Origin: Comamonadaceae bacterium OS-1
Lineage (GTDB): Bacteria; Pseudomonadota; Gammaproteobacteria; Burkholderiales; Burkholderiaceae_C
DNA length: 64,000 bases
Reading direction: 5' to 3'
Assembly (NCBI GenBank): GCA_027923965.1
Contig: AP026969.1
Span: 2,852,001-2,916,000 of the forward strand
Positions 35,273 to 43,714 of this stretch are shown here, piece after piece. The notes beneath the pieces are model-generated. The model saw only the letters and a list, made by a program, of their open reading frames with translations, was not told where the DNA came from and made no database searches. The first letter of the stretch is position 1, and every line of letters starts with the position of its first letter. A program made the translations under genes and the position numbers.

Positions 35273-36064
35273 CTAGATGGCGCTGTAAGTCCCCACGCCT
35301 TCCGGCCAAGGTGTCAGCACCTCGAAGCCGGTGTCGGTCACGGCCACCATGTGCTCCCACTGGGCGGAGAGCGAATGGTCTTTGGTGACCACGGTCCATC
35401 CGTCAGGCATTTCCTTGGTGTCGCGCTTGCCCGCGTTGATCATGGGTTCGATGGTGAAGATCATGCCCGCCTGCAGCCGCAACCCGGTGCCGGGTCGGCC
35501 GTAGTGCAGCACCTGGGGGGTGTCGTGGTAGATCTGCCCGATGCCGTGGCCGCAGTACTCGCGCACGACCGTGAAGCGCTCGCGGTGCGCCACGGCCTGG
35601 ATGGCGTGGCCCACGTCGCCCAGGGTTGCGCCCGGCTTCACCTGCAGAATGCCCGCGCGCATCGCCTCGTAGGTGGTCTCGACCAGGCGCTTGGCCAGCG
35701 GGCTGGGTTCGCCCACAAAGTACATGCGGCTGCAGTCGCCAAACCAGCCGTCTTTGATGATGGCCACGTCGATGTTGATGATGTCGCCGCGCTTGAGCAC
35801 CTTGGCCGACGGAATGCCGTGGCAGATCACGTGGTTGACCGAGGTGCACACCGTCTTGGGGTAGCCGTGGTAGCCGATGTTGGCGGGCACCGCATCCAGC
35901 ACATCCACGATGTAGTCGTGGCAGATCTGGTCCAGCGCCTCGGTGGTAATGCCCGCCACCACGTGCGGGGTGATCATGTGCAGCACATCGGCCGCCAGGT
36001 GGCCGGCACGGCGGGCCATGGCGACTTCATCGGGTGTGCGGATAGTTACGCTCTCGCCGTTCAT
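35273..36064 (-). CDS. map: Type I methionine aminopeptidase
   Basis: A 263-residue M24 peptidase that removes N-terminal Met. All five metal ligands are visible: IINIDVAIIKDGWFGDCSRM (two Asp), CGHGIGQIYHDTP (His), MIFTIEPMIN (Glu) and SAQWEHMVAV (Glu). Length is standard. It overlaps the upstream ParD-like gene by 4 bases (ATGA). In Burkholderiales the housekeeping map usually lies near rpsB/glnD, so this may be a second, accessory copy (inference). Confidence 0.92.
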   Translation of the reverse strand: MNGESVTIRTPDEVAMARRAGHLAADVLHMITPHVVAGITTEALDQICHDYIVDVLDAVPANIGYHGYPKTVCTSVNHVICHGIPSAKVLKRGDIINIDVAIIKDGWFGDCSRMYFVGEPSPLAKRLVETTYEAMRAGILQVKPGATLGDVGHAIQAVAHRERFTVVREYCGHGIGQIYHDTPQVLHYGRPGTGLRLQAGMIFTIEPMINAGKRDTKEMPDGWTVVTKDHSLSAQWEHMVAVTDTGFEVLTPWPEGVGTYSAI

Positions 36065-36285
36065 GCCCGAACCCTTTTCGGCAGTGCCAGCACTTGCGCC
36101 TCGGCCTGGATTTCATCCTGGATCAACAGGCGGCACAGCTCCCCGTACTTCAGCTCCGGGTGCAGCTCGCACATCATGCCAATGCGCAACCAGTGCTCGG
36201 CCTGCGCGTTGATGGAGCGGTTCAACGCGCCGCTGGCGATACGCACGTTGTCGTGCATAGGTTCTGAAATTTTGACGAGGCCCAA
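36061..36285 (-). CDS. ParD-like antitoxin-family protein
   Basis: 74 residues starting at a TTG (36285) with AGGAG eight bases upstream, which fixes the start. The sequence MGLVKISEPMHDNVRIASGALNRSINAQAEHWLRIGMMCELHPEL is a ribbon-helix-helix pattern of the ParD-like family. It is translationally coupled to map. A palindrome 12 bases upstream of the start looks like an autoregulatory operator. No ParE-type toxin follows; its partner in the operon is Map. Confidence 0.75.
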   Translation of the reverse strand: MGLVKISEPMHDNVRIASGALNRSINAQAEHWLRIGMMCELHPELKYGELCRLLIQDEIQAEAQVLALPKRVRA

Positions 36286-36296
36286 ACTGACTCCTG

Positions 36297-36322
36297 TATA
36301 TGAAACGACTATGTTTCGTATA
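36297..36322. promoter_or_regulatory. Operator-like palindrome upstream of the parD-like/map operon
   Basis: TATATGAAAC-GACTAT-GTTTCGTATA: 10-bp arms with one mismatch, directly upstream of the Shine-Dalgarno. It fits a ribbon-helix-helix repressor site for the ParD-like product. Confidence 0.55.
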
Positions 36323-36352
36323 TTTTAGTACCGATATCAGTTTGCTATGGGT

Positions 36353-36925
36353 CTACCGTAGCCGCTGCCCCACAGCGCAGGCCTCCACCAGCTTCGCCAA
36401 CCGCGTGCCGCGCGTCGCGGCTTTCTTGGCGCTGCACACCCAATGCAGCACCACCCTCTGGTAGCCCGGCGGCGTGGCGGCAAAGAACAGCCAGGCCGCA
36501 GCGTGGCGCTGAAAAGCCCCCAGCTCCTCGGCTGACAACGCGGCGGGCACGGCTTGCTCGTGGGAATACACCGCCGACCGGGCCTGCGTACGGCGGGCCA
36601 AGGCCTGCGCGCCTGCGGCGGTCATGCGCCCTTCGGCCTGCAGCTGCGCGCATTTGGCGATATTGACGGCGCTCCAGATGGAGCCGGACTTGCGGGGTGT
36701 GAAGCGGATGGAATACGCCGCGTCGTCGATGCGCCTGCGCACACCGTCGATCCAGCCAAAGCACAGCGCCTCGTCCACCGACTCCGACCACGTCATGCTG
36801 GGCGTGCCGCTGCCGACCTTGTGGTAGCCGACGAGGAGCTCGGTGGCGGTGCTGGCGTGGGCGGCCAGCCATTGGCGGAAGGCATAGTGGGTGGAGAAGA
36901 AGATCGGGGCCATGGGGGGAACCAT
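36353..36925 (-). CDS. YdeI/OmpD-associated family protein
   Basis: 190 residues. Typical sequence of the family: FRQWLAAHASTATELLVGYHKVGSG, MTWSESVDEALCFGWIDGVR, YSIRFTPRKSGSIWSAVNIAK, and a C-terminal helical region ending TRGTRLAKLVEACAVGQRLR. Relatives have been linked to bacteriocin or polymyxin sensitivity, but the mechanism is unknown. The start may be at 36925 or 36913 (both ATG, neither with a clear Shine-Dalgarno). It reads toward the map operon on the same strand. Confidence 0.75.
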   Translation of the reverse strand: MVPPMAPIFFSTHYAFRQWLAAHASTATELLVGYHKVGSGTPSMTWSESVDEALCFGWIDGVRRRIDDAAYSIRFTPRKSGSIWSAVNIAKCAQLQAEGRMTAAGAQALARRTQARSAVYSHEQAVPAALSAEELGAFQRHAAAWLFFAATPPGYQRVVLHWVCSAKKAATRGTRLAKLVEACAVGQRLR

Positions 36926-37000
36926 AACCGACGCAGCTGTGTTCGCCCCTGACCTGCTGGCCGCGCTGGCGGGAGAACGGGCGGGCTAGGATTGCTACAG

Positions 37001-37076
37001 TTTTTAAGCCTATTTTTTGGTGCCAGAAAGCCGCTCTCCGCCAGTCGAATAAGCGTGAGGTGCTCTTATTTTTTAG
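37001..37076. repeat. Dispersed palindromic repeat copy K
   Basis: TTTTTAAGCCTATTTTTTGG (flank as in copy F), then CTCCGCCAGTCGAATAAGCGTGAGGTGCTCTTATTTTTTAG. Upstream of the YdeI-like gene and next to the second long inverted-repeat element. Confidence 0.6.
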
Positions 37077-37109
37077 ACGTAAATTAGCTATTTTTCCGGT
37101 TGTACGGGC

Positions 37110-37960
37110 GGTAGCCAGAGGGGTCGGATCACGATTGCGCGCTGAATTGCCTGGTGTCGTGTCGCCTGCTTGCCGCATTCGTGCTCCGACCCCTTTGGCG
37201 GGTTGGTGCCACTGCGATCCTCGGCCGGGAGTTGCGCCCGGCGGCGCAGTAACTTTTCTTTTGCGCAAAAGAAAAGTCACCAAAAGAAAGGCGCCCCAAC
37301 TGTCTGCGCCCTCCGCTGGCGCTACGGGAACCTGCGGTGCTCGCTTTGGGCGGGGTCTGGCTAAACTCGCCTGCGGCTCAAACAGACGCCAGCCCTGATC
37401 CGTCCAAAGCTGTGCTCCTCGGCACAACCAGATGGGGACCCCGGGGTGCGGGATCGGCCCGGCGCAGCCGGGCATCGCGCCGGTCGCGAGTTGGGGGGAC
37501 TATTAGCGGCGATGGAAGCACCGCGAACATCGGCTGGCGCACCGACCCAACTTCGTGCCCTAGGCACGATGGGGCGCTGCGCGCCCCCGATCCCGTATTT
37601 GGGGTCCCCCTCTGCAAAGCGCCGAGGAGCGCAGTCCCACGGGGATCAGCAGGACGCGTGTTTGAGCGCAGCGAGTTTGCGTCATGCCCCCGTGGGGCGA
37701 GCACCGCAGGTTCCCCGGCGCGAGAGCGACGGGGCGCTGGCAGTGAGGGTGGCCTTTCTTTTGGTTACGTTTCTTTGGCCAAGCAAAGAAAAGTGACTGC
37801 GCCGCCGGGCGCACATCCCGGCCGACGATGCCAAAGGCACCCACAAAACGCAAACCCGCCAATAGGGGTCGGAGCACGCACGCGGTTGGACCGGAGGGGA
37901 GGCATCCACTTTTAGGCGCGCGTGGATGATCCGACCCCCATTGGCTACGGCCCGTGCAGT
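37110..37960. repeat. Second long nested inverted-repeat element
   Basis: Related to the element in the urt operon. The left arm (about 37225-37300: GCGCCCGGCGGCGCAGTAAC, hairpin CTTTTCTTTTGCGCAAAAGAAAAG) pairs with the right arm (about 37750-37830: AAGAAAAGTGACTGCGCCGC). An inner segment, GCGGGGTCTGGCTAAACTCGC (37350-37372), is shared with element 1. The outer flanks carry GGGGTCGGA and GCCAATAGGGGTCGGAGCAC near 37130-37195 and 37850-37945. Several long open frames inside are repeat-derived. No gene is supported between 36926 and 38071. Confidence 0.75.
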
Positions 37961-37984
37961 TGGCACAGCTTGCTTCTTTTTTAA

Positions 37985-38040
37985 TAGTAAAAAACAGGAG
38001 CTGCTTGCGCTGGTCTAGCAAGCGCGGGTAGCTATTTTTA
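37985..38040. repeat. Dispersed palindromic repeat copy L
   Basis: AGTAAAAAACAGGAGCTGCTTGCGCTGGTCTAGCAAGCGCGGGTAGCTATTTTTA. Downstream of the DUF2325-like gene; a probable terminator for it. Confidence 0.7.
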
Positions 38041-38071
38041 TGCCTGAAAAATGGCCTAAAACTTGGCAACT

Positions 38072-38482
38072 TCAGGGAACAGGCCCCGCAGCACCCTCCT
38101 CCACCAGCACGCAACCCTTGCCGGTGCGGCGGCACTGGTCTTGTTCGCGCCAGTAGTGGCCGTGGCTGATGCAGCCGGTTTGGCAGATCACGCGGTCGGC
38201 GGCGTCGGCGTGGGCTTGCAGATCCTCTGCGGCTTCAGGTTCTAGTTGGGCCAGGCTTTCGCGCAGCCAGGCCACCAGGGTGCCCTGCACGATGGCGCGG
38301 CCGCGCAGGCGAACGATCTGGGCTTGCAGCGCGGCGATCTGCTGCACGTGGTCGACCACCACCGCGCTCACGCGGGCCTGGGCGCTGGCCAGCATGCGCA
38401 CCAGGGCGGCGTGTTCGCAGGCCACATCGGACAGTACCGGTTTGCACTGCAGGATGTGGATGCGGGTATCAGACTTCGGCAT
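38072..38482 (-). CDS. DUF2325-like Cys-containing protein
   Basis: 136 residues from the ATG at 38482, which has GAGGAG upstream. A central coiled-coil helix (HVQQIAALQAQIVRLRGRAI) is followed by ADRVICQTGCISHGHYWREQ and CRRTGKGCVLVEE, a pattern that resembles DUF2325 domains with paired cysteines. The cysteines could bind a metal or respond to redox state. It is divergent from ahpC, with a Fur-like palindrome in the shared upstream region. Function unknown. Confidence 0.6.
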   Translation of the reverse strand: MPKSDTRIHILQCKPVLSDVACEHAALVRMLASAQARVSAVVVDHVQQIAALQAQIVRLRGRAIVQGTLVAWLRESLAQLEPEAAEDLQAHADAADRVICQTGCISHGHYWREQDQCRRTGKGCVLVEEGAAGPVP

Positions 38483-38590
38483 GGGGATACTCCTCGTCAA
38501 GCCATACAGATTGCGGGCTGTCGGCGCGCAGGCAGCTGGTTTTTTTGCGCTGCACGGGCCGGAGTGGCTAGCTGGGAAGGTTTACAGTAT

Positions 38591-38607
38591 ATGAGAATAG
38601 TTCTCAT
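38591..38607. promoter_or_regulatory. Fur-box-like perfect palindrome
   Basis: ATGAGAA-TAG-TTCTCAT, perfect 7-bp arms. It matches the Fur consensus TGATAATNATTATCA at 11 of 14 defined positions by hand count. It lies between the divergent DUF2325-like gene (109 bases) and ahpC (152 bases). Confidence 0.55.
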
Positions 38608-38758
38608 CTGATAAAAAACCAGGACAGCCATCACCTACTGAAACTATGGTGTAAATACAAATTAACTATGAAACAAGCTTATTTAATAGCCTATCATTCA
38701 GCGTGGTAGCTAATGCATACCGCATCCAGCCACTCACGTTTTTTTATAGGAAACCACC

Positions 38759-39322
38759 ATGTCCCTGATCAATACCCAAGTCCAGCCTTTCAAGACCGAA
38801 GCCTTCCACAACGGCAAGTTCGTGACCGTGAGCGACGAGAGCCTGAAGGGCAAATGGTCTGTGCTGATCTTCATGCCGGCGGCTTTCACCTTCAACTGCC
38901 CCACCGAAATCGAAGACGCAGCCGACAACTACGCCGAATTCCAGAAGATGGGTGCCGAGGTCTACATCATCACCACCGACACGCATTTCTCGCACAAGGT
39001 GTGGCATGAGACCTCCCCCGCTGTGGGCAAGGCCAAGTTCCCGCTGGTGGGCGACCCTACCCACACCCTGACCAATGCGTTTGGCGTGCACATCCCTGAA
39101 GAAGGCCTGGCACTGCGCGGTACCTTTGTGATCAACCCAGACGGCGTGATCAAGACGGCCGAAATCCACTCCAACGAAATCGCCCGCGACGTGAAGGAAA
39201 CCGTGCGCAAGCTGCGCGCTGCCCAATACACCGCCGCCCACCCCGGCCAGGTCTGCCCCGCTAAGTGGAACGAAGGCGCAGCCGTGCTGACCCCTTCGAT
39301 CGACCTGGTTGGCAAGATCTAA
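38759..39322 (+). CDS. ahpC: Alkyl hydroperoxide reductase C (2-Cys peroxiredoxin)
   Basis: 187 residues, full length. The peroxidatic Cys lies in MPAAFTFNCPTEIED and the resolving Cys in HPGQVCPAKWNEG near the C-terminus. It reduces H2O2 and organic peroxides in the cytoplasm, recycled by AhpF, encoded 64 bases downstream. A standard operon. The leader (38608-38758) is A/T-rich with ATAG/CTAT-type tetramers that might include an OxyR site, but this was not resolved. Confidence 0.95.
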   Translation: MSLINTQVQPFKTEAFHNGKFVTVSDESLKGKWSVLIFMPAAFTFNCPTEIEDAADNYAEFQKMGAEVYIITTDTHFSHKVWHETSPAVGKAKFPLVGDPTHTLTNAFGVHIPEEGLALRGTFVINPDGVIKTAEIHSNEIARDVKETVRKLRAAQYTAAHPGQVCPAKWNEGAAVLTPSIDLVGKI

Positions 39323-39386
39323 ATTTTTGTAACCAAACCCGCCGCTGGCTCACGAGGCTGGCGGCAGCATTGACTGAAAGAACACC

Positions 39387-40946
39387 ATGTTGGACGACAG
39401 CCTCAAGGCACAACTGAAGAGCTACCTGGAACGGGTCACAAAGCCGTTCGAGATCGTGGCATCGCTGGACGACAGCAAAGGCGCGGGCGAAATGCGCGGC
39501 CTGCTGGAGGACATCATTGCGTTGTCCGACAAAATTACCCTGAAGACCGACGGCACGGACGCGCGCAAGCCCTCTTTCAGCCTGAACCGTATGGGCAGTG
39601 ACATGAGCCTGCGCTTTGCCGCCGTGCCCATGGGCCATGAATTCACCTCGCTGGTGCTGGCCCTGCTGTGGACCGGCGGCCACCCGCCCAAGGTGGAAGC
39701 CGACGTGATCGAGAGCATCAAAGCGCTGGACGGTGACTTCAACTTCGAGGTCTATATGAGCCTCAGCTGCCATAACTGCCCCGACGTGGTGCAGGCACTG
39801 ACGCTGATGTCGGTACTCAACCCCAAAATCAAGACCGTCATCGTCGACGGCGCGCTGTACCAGGACGAAGTCAACGCCCGCGAAGTCATGGCCGTGCCCA
39901 GCATCTACCTGAACGGCAGCCATTTCGGCTCGGGGCGCATGACGGTGGAAGAAATCGTCACCAAGCTCGACACCGGCGCGGCCGACAAGGACGCGGCCCG
40001 GCTCTCGGCCAAAGCCCCCTATGACGTGCTGGTGGTCGGCGGTGGCCCCGCAGGCGCAGCAGCGGCGGTGTACGCCGCCCGCAAGGGCATCCGCACCGGC
40101 ATCGCCGCCGAGCGCTTTGGCGGCCAGGTGAACGACACCATGGCGATCGAGAACTTCATCTCGGTGCTGGAAACCGACGGCCCCAAATTCGCCATGGGCC
40201 TGGACGCGCACGTCAAAGCCTACGGCGTGGACGTGATGAACCTGCAGCGCGGCGACAAGCTGATCCCCGCCGCCACGCCCGGCGGACTGGTCGAGGTGCA
40301 ACTGGCCAACGGCGGATCACTCAAGTCCAAGACCGTGATCGTGACCACCGGCGCGCGCTGGCGCAACGTCAACGTTCCTGGCGAACAAGAATACAAAAAC
40401 AAGGGCGTGGCCTACTGCCCGCACTGCGACGGCCCGCTGTTCAAGGGCAAGCGCGTCGCGGTGATCGGCGGCGGCAACTCGGGTGTCGAGGCGGCCATCG
40501 ATCTGGCCGGGCTGGTGGCGCATGTGACCCTGATCGAATTCGGCGACGCACTGCGGGCCGATGCCGTGCTGGTCAAAAAGCTGCACAGCCTGCCCAACGT
40601 GACCGTGCATGTGTCGGCGCAAACCACCGAGCTGACCGGCGACGGCAGCAAGCTCAATGGACTCACCTACACCGACCGCACCACCGGTGAAAGCCACCAC
40701 ATCGAACTGGAAGGCTGCTTCGTGCAGATCGGCCTGGTGCCCAACACCGAATGGCTCAAGGGCACGATGGAGCTGAGCAAGCACGGCGAGATCATCGTCG
40801 ACAACCGGGGCCAGACCTCGGTGCCCGGTGTGTTCGCCGCAGGCGATGCCACCACCGTGCCGTTCAAGCAGATCATCATCGCCGCAGGTGATGGGGCCAA
40901 GGCCGCGCTGGGTGCGTTTGACCACCTGATCCGCAGCGCTGGTTGA
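39387..40946 (+). CDS. ahpF: Alkyl hydroperoxide reductase F (NADH-dependent flavoprotein)
   Basis: 519 residues. The N-terminal double-thioredoxin domain has the CxxC in [13 protein letters not shown]. The C-terminal TrxB-like part has the FAD-binding [20 protein letters not shown], the redox pair [14 protein letters not shown]-binding [19 protein letters not shown] and [15 protein letters not shown]. It transfers electrons from NADH to AhpC. Located directly after ahpC. Confidence 0.95.
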   Translation: MLDDSLKAQLKSYLERVTKPFEIVASLDDSKGAGEMRGLLEDIIALSDKITLKTDGTDARKPSFSLNRMGSDMSLRFAAVPMGHEFTSLVLALLWTGGHPPKVEADVIESIKALDGDFNFEVYMSLSCHNCPDVVQALTLMSVLNPKIKTVIVDGALYQDEVNAREVMAVPSIYLNGSHFGSGRMTVEEIVTKLDTGAADKDAARLSAKAPYDVLVVGGGPAGAAAAVYAARKGIRTGIAAERFGGQVNDTMAIENFISVLETDGPKFAMGLDAHVKAYGVDVMNLQRGDKLIPAATPGGLVEVQLANGGSLKSKTVIVTTGARWRNVNVPGEQEYKNKGVAYCPHCDGPLFKGKRVAVIGGGNSGVEAAIDLAGLVAHVTLIEFGDALRADAVLVKKLHSLPNVTVHVSAQTTELTGDGSKLNGLTYTDRTTGESHHIELEGCFVQIGLVPNTEWLKGTMELSKHGEIIVDNRGQTSVPGVFAAGDATTVPFKQIIIAAGDGAKAALGAFDHLIRSAG

Positions 40947-40978
40947 ACACCCCCAGGCTACAGCGCAAGCGCTTTTCG

Positions 40979-41042
40979 CCAACCCCCTTGCAGGGGGCAA
41001 CACCAGCGGCCTGGCAAAGCCAGTTCCGCGGTGTTTCTGGAA
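40979..41042. repeat. ~64-bp repeat with CTGGCTTTGCCAG core, copy 2 (inverted)
   Basis: The reverse complement of the 25390-25452 sequence with several substitutions: CCAACCCCCTTGCAGGGGGC and CTGGCAAAGCCAGTTCCGCG. Located just after ahpF. The CCCCCTTGCAGGGGG hairpin may assist termination. Confidence 0.7.
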
Positions 41043-41091
41043 CAGACAGCTCGCGGTTATACGCTTGGCGTAGGTCCCACCGGTGGGAGAA

Positions 41092-41700
41092 TCAGTAAGG
41101 CAACTGGAAGCCGTTACGACCGGCGTTGATGCGGATGGCGGTGGGCTTGCCGTCCTGCTCCCGGGCCGACAGCGACACGCTGGCCCCTGCGACCAGCAGG
41201 CTGCGGTCGCCCGGGCGGAAGGTGACGATGGGTGCGTCGGTGGGCACCACGATGGCCCGCGCACCGTCCTTGTACTTCAGTTGCAGCGTGCGGCCCGTGG
41301 GCGAGGCCACCACATCGGCCACCGTGGCGTTGGTCATGGTGCTTTGCGGCTGCAGGTCAAACGGGCGGTGGCCCTCGCCCGCGCCCCGGGCAGATTCGGG
41401 GAACACGGTGACCGCAATCGCGCGCTCGGTGCCATCGGCCTGCGGCATGGCGGCGGTGCCGATAAAGCTGCCGGGCTGGATATCGGCCAAGGCAATCGGA
41501 TACACCTCGGACACCACCAGATTCGCAGGCAGCGCCAGCGCCACCACCTCGCCGCCACGGACCTGCAGGGTCAGGGTGCTGGCGGTCACGCTTTGCACCG
41601 TGCCGCGCAGGCGCAGCGTGGGCGATGCCGTCTGGGCGGCGCACAGATTGGCCGCCAAAAGCACAGCCAGGGCCGCAGTGCGGCGTGTCATCAAATTCAT
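41092..41700 (-). CDS. Exported beta-rich protein (DUF5666-like), unknown
   Basis: 202 residues with signal peptide (TAALAVLLAANLCAAQ). The mature part has two similar segments resembling DUF5666/OB-like repeats: LRLRGTVQSVTASTLTLQVRGG and VADVVASPTGRTLQLKYKDG, the latter followed by VPTDAPIVTFRPGDRSLLVAG. No catalytic motif. It stands alone between ahpF and the exonuclease gene. Function unknown. Confidence 0.65.
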   Translation of the reverse strand: MNLMTRRTAALAVLLAANLCAAQTASPTLRLRGTVQSVTASTLTLQVRGGEVVALALPANLVVSEVYPIALADIQPGSFIGTAAMPQADGTERAIAVTVFPESARGAGEGHRPFDLQPQSTMTNATVADVVASPTGRTLQLKYKDGARAIVVPTDAPIVTFRPGDRSLLVAGASVSLSAREQDGKPTAIRINAGRNGFQLPY

Positions 41701-41760
41701 GGGAAATCGCTTCAGCAGAGTGGAGCAGCCAGTCTATCGGCGCGGTGTAAAGCCAATCAC

Positions 41761-42252
41761 TCAGAGGGTTTCTCGCTGCTCCATCAGCCGTTGCAGGGTG
41801 CGCTGCAACACCCGGGCATCGCTGCTGGCGCGGTGGCGCTGCAAGCCAAGCTCGCCGCTGACCTGCTGCTTCACGTCGTGCCAGCGCGCGGCCTCGTCTT
41901 CGCTGAGCAAAGAGCGCAGATTGTCCAGCTTGAAATACGGGCTCAGGTCCACCGCTTCAAACAAGGCACCGATCCAGGTGAAGTCATTCGCCCAGCCGTC
42001 GGAATAGACGGTCTGGCCGCGCAAATGGGTGTTGAGCAGATGCGCCACGTCCAGCGCCGACTTGCCCACTTTCTCGGTCAATTCGCGGCTGATGTGGTGC
42101 AGCTTTTCGGCCTCGGGGTCCCAGTGCACCCACTCGGGCTCGGGCCGGATCAGGGTACAAAACGTCTTGCCGTCTGGCAGCACGCAGCCTACTTCGATGG
42201 GGTAACTGCGCCGACCAAAACCCGAGGCTTCGATGTCGAGCACGGCGGGCAT
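41761..42252 (-). CDS. DEDDh-type 3'-5' exonuclease
   Basis: 163 residues from MPAVLDIEASGFG; an in-frame ATG at 42270 is the alternative. The DEDDh motifs are AVLDIEASGFGRR (Asp, Glu), YSDGWANDFTWI (Asp) and HRASSDARVLQ (His, Asp). Single-domain RNase T/exonuclease-like proteins of this type degrade RNA or DNA 3' ends; the substrate is not known. A GTAGTT/AACTAC inverted repeat overlaps the start region (42254-42278). Confidence 0.75.
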   Translation of the reverse strand: MPAVLDIEASGFGRRSYPIEVGCVLPDGKTFCTLIRPEPEWVHWDPEAEKLHHISRELTEKVGKSALDVAHLLNTHLRGQTVYSDGWANDFTWIGALFEAVDLSPYFKLDNLRSLLSEDEAARWHDVKQQVSGELGLQRHRASSDARVLQRTLQRLMEQRETL

Positions 42253-42481
42253 GGTAGTTGTTACAAGCATGTAACTACTTTACAGCGGTAACACGCCGGG
42301 TCAATGCTTTTCGGCCCCAAGAACGTGTTCACGTTCTTACGAATGCCTATCACGCGCGTTCGCACTCAGACCAAAAAAATGGGGCTATCACCTCTGGCTT
42401 TTTGATTTACCGGGCTGCGTCACCGACAATGCCCAGTGACGCAATCCTGCGACCACCATTCCCCAAAAAAGGACGGCCACC

Positions 42482-42958
42482 ATGAAGGGCGACATCCAAG
42501 TCATCGCGCATCTGCAAGCGCAACTCAAGAACGAGCTCACCGCCATCAACCAGTACTTTCTGCACTACCGCATGTACAAGCACTGGGGCCTGGACAAGCT
42601 GGCGAAGAAAGAATACGAGGAATCCATCGGCGAAATGAAGCACGCCGACAAGCTGATGGACCGCATCTTCATGCTGGACGGCCTGCCCAACCTGCAAGAC
42701 ATGGCCAAGATTTTGGTAGGCGAAGACGTGCCCGAATGCCTGGCCTGCGACCTGAAGGCCGAGCAAGGTGCCCAAGCCACCATCAAGGACGGCATCGCCC
42801 ACTGCGAAGCCGTGCGCGACTACGTCTCGCGCGACCTGCTGCAAGGCATCCTGGACGACACCGAAGAGCACATCGACTTCCTGGAAACCCAGATCGACCT
42901 GCTGGGCAAGGTCGGCATCCAGAACTACCTGCAAAGCCAGATGGGCGAGCTGACCTAA
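42482..42958 (+). CDS. bfr: Bacterioferritin
   Basis: 158 residues, standard length. The ferroxidase ligands fall in NELTAINQYFLH (Glu18), GEMKHADKLMDR (Glu and His), the CDLKAEQG region (Glu) and DDTEEHIDFLETQ (Glu, His). The haem-ligand Met is in DKLMDRIFM. It stores iron and detoxifies Fe(II)/peroxide in the cytoplasm. A rho-independent terminator follows. Confidence 0.95.
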   Translation: MKGDIQVIAHLQAQLKNELTAINQYFLHYRMYKHWGLDKLAKKEYEESIGEMKHADKLMDRIFMLDGLPNLQDMAKILVGEDVPECLACDLKAEQGAQATIKDGIAHCEAVRDYVSRDLLQGILDDTEEHIDFLETQIDLLGKVGIQNYLQSQMGELT

Positions 42959-42980
42959 GCCCTCCCCGGCTCCTGCACAT

Positions 42981-43015
42981 AGCGACTGGGCGTTTGCCTA
43001 GTCGCTTTTTTTTTG
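42981..43015 (+). terminator. Rho-independent terminator of bfr
   Basis: AGCGACTGGGC-GTTT-GCCTAGTCGCT followed by a run of nine T; an 11-bp stem with one G-U pair. It lies 22 bases after the bfr stop. Confidence 0.9.
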
Positions 43016-43029
43016 GAGGCTGCCTGTGT

Positions 43030-43413
43030 TTACTGCGCCGCGCTGTAAGCCAACTGGCGGTGGTGCTTGATGGCCAGCAGGACCACTTCGGCCTCACCGT
43101 GGGCGTACAACACCACAAACGGGTCCACCACAAACTCACGCAGATGTGGCAAGCCGACCTCGCGTGCCAGTTGCACTACCGCCTCGGCGCGCAGTTGCGC
43201 CTGGACCGACTGGGCATTTAAAAACCGGGCGGGGCGCCCGCTGGTGGGAGCCCATCGCAGCACACGGGTCATCTCGCGCAGCCCGGCTTTGAGCTTGCGC
43301 GTGCGTTCAACGGCAGATGCCGCATCCTGGGCTTTGAAAAACGCGCTGGCCTCGGCCAGACTGGCGGCAAAGTTGGGCGCAGCGCTAACCTGCGCGTTCA
43401 CCGGGATCGACAT
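43030..43413 (-). CDS. RelE/ParE-superfamily toxin
   Basis: About 127 residues from MSIPVNAQVSAAP. The core, ASAFFKAQDAASAVERTRKLKAGLREM, and the C-terminal VDPFVVLYAHGEAEVVLLAIKHHRQ fit the ParE/RelE toxin fold with its terminal beta-strands and basic KHHRQ end. It follows the Phd-type antitoxin gene by 10 bases. The target (ribosome or gyrase) cannot be decided from sequence. Confidence 0.75.
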   Translation of the reverse strand: MSIPVNAQVSAAPNFAASLAEASAFFKAQDAASAVERTRKLKAGLREMTRVLRWAPTSGRPARFLNAQSVQAQLRAEAVVQLAREVGLPHLREFVVDPFVVLYAHGEAEVVLLAIKHHRQLAYSAAQ

Positions 43414-43423
43414 GAATGGGCTC

Positions 43424-43705
43424 TTAATCGGCCAACAGCGCATCCAGTGCAGCCGCAGGCAAGCGTTGCCCGGCCAGGATTTGCTGCAGTCCCACTTCGA
43501 CCTCGGTCAGCAAGGCCAGATTCGCGTGCTCCAGCTCCAGCGCGTGGTAGTAGTCGAGCTTGCGGGCATCGATGAGGGCCACATAGCTGGCACCGTTTTT
43601 GGTCAGCACTTTCTCCACATCCCCCTCCACCACGGCCTGTGCCAGCTCGGTCAGGCGGGCACGCGCTTCGCTGATAGGCACTACATCGATAGCTCGTACG
43701 CCCAT
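43424..43705 (-). CDS. Phd/YefM-type antitoxin
   Basis: 93 residues from MGVRAIDVVPISEARARLTELAQAVVEGD; an ATG two codons upstream is possible. The pattern VPISEARARLTEL followed by KVLTKNGASYVALIDARKLDYY is the Phd/YefM fold. The C-terminal helix probably neutralises the toxin. A 12-bp-period direct repeat upstream could be its operator. Confidence 0.8.
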   Translation of the reverse strand: MGVRAIDVVPISEARARLTELAQAVVEGDVEKVLTKNGASYVALIDARKLDYYHALELEHANLALLTEVEVGLQQILAGQRLPAAALDALLAD

Positions 43706-43714
43706 ACGCATTCC

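Noticed and set aside
37337..38135. Open frames of 100-190 codons within the second long repeat element
   Set aside because: Repeat-derived; the same low-complexity peptides recur in element 1.
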